A stretch of 5,134 bases of DNA from an archaeon. Lineage in GTDB: Archaea > Methanobacteriota > Methanobacteria > Methanobacteriales > Methanobacteriaceae. The notes under the pieces were generated by a model. That model saw only the letters and a list, made by a program, of their open reading frames with translations. It was not told where the DNA came from and ran no database searches. Where the stretch lies: contig JAKSUD010000072.1 in assembly GCA_024409185.1 (NCBI GenBank), positions 1-5,134 on the forward strand. Reading direction: 5' to 3'. Below, piece by piece: positions 4,854 to 5,134 of the stretch. Within the stretch, counting starts at the first letter, position 1. The number at the start of each line of letters is the position of its first letter. Position numbers and translations under genes: made by a program.

Positions 4854-5134
4854 ATGAATGAATTATATGAGGCAAGTTTTTACAAATCTTTAGAAAATAA
4901 TATTGTTCAATGTAGATTATGTTCTAAGTTTTGTAATATAGCAAGTGGCCATTATGGATATTGTAAGTCAAGATTTAATAAAGATGGTAAACTTTATCTT
5001 GATAATTATCCTAAAATAGCTAGTTTTAATCTAGATCCTATTGAAAAGAAGCCACTTTATCATTTTTTACCTGGTTCTAATACACTTTCAATTGGTGGTT
5101 TTGGTTGTAATTTCTCATGTTTGAACTGTCAGAA
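4854..5134 (+). CDS. amrS: AmmeMemoRadiSam system radical SAM enzyme, N-terminal part (runs off the window)
   Basis: Only the first 93 residues are in the window. The N-terminus has four cysteines, C20, C23, C27 and C37 (C-x2-C-x3-C-x9-C), then the family signature DPIEKKPLYHF (61-71), PGSNTLSIGG and the radical SAM motif C85-x3-C89-x2-C92, followed by Q. This motif binds a [4Fe-4S] cluster that cleaves S-adenosylmethionine. The whole pattern fits AmrS, related to pyruvate formate-lyase activating enzymes and genetically associated with Memo and AMMECR1 proteins; its substrate is not established. The gene follows thiL by 26 bp in the same direction, so co-transcription is likely, though a functional link to thiamine is not implied. 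The upstream in-frame ATG at 4827 would add nine residues. Family members usually start shortly before the EASFY-like segment, in line with 4854. Confidence 0.92.
   Translation, partial: MNELYEASFYKSLENNIVQCRLCSKFCNIASGHYGYCKSRFNKDGKLYLDNYPKIASFNLDPIEKKPLYHFLPGSNTLSIGGFGCNFSCLNCQ

Overview
The window is very AT-rich. Together with an archaeal Orc1/Cdc6 initiator, mini-ORB repeats ending in TTACACTTGAAA (the form known from Methanothermobacter), archaeal TATA boxes and GGTG-type ribosome binding sites, this points to a methanogen of the order Methanobacteriales, most likely a host-associated low-GC genus such as Methanobrevibacter or Methanosphaera. The genus is an inference; the archaeal assignment is firm.

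Layout. Positions 1-120 are AT-rich and show no gene. Positions 121-560 look like a chromosomal replication origin: an 18-bp repeat, ACTTGAAA-N3-AYCTCTC, occurs four times on the plus strand (213, 333, 380, 482) and twice, more degenerately, on the minus strand (140-157, 188-205), separated by AT-rich stretches. The initiator gene cdc6 (orc1) follows at 585-1742 on the plus strand. The repeat array runs into its promoter, which suggests that the initiator controls its own gene. A divergent partial copy of the cdc6 3' end lies just after its stop codon, followed by a T-rich terminator region.

A convergent gene on the minus strand (1907-3088) encodes a stand-alone archaeal AAA ATPase with a C-terminal DUF4143/nuclease-like domain, a family of unknown function often found in accessory DNA. 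Its 446-bp upstream region holds its promoter and four inverted repeats, two of them strong hairpins without an obvious owner.

On the plus strand, thiL (3562-4827, thiamine-monophosphate kinase, enlarged by several Asn/Ser-rich insertions) is followed after 26 bp by the start of amrS (4854 to the window edge), the radical SAM protein of the AmmeMemoRadiSam system. These two are probably co-transcribed.

The window therefore combines a replication origin with its initiator, one orphan ATPase, and the start of a metabolic operon. I see no CRISPR array, rRNA, tRNA, insertion sequence or clearly new multi-gene system. The most interesting part is the origin, with its extended, oriented and partly dyad repeat architecture.
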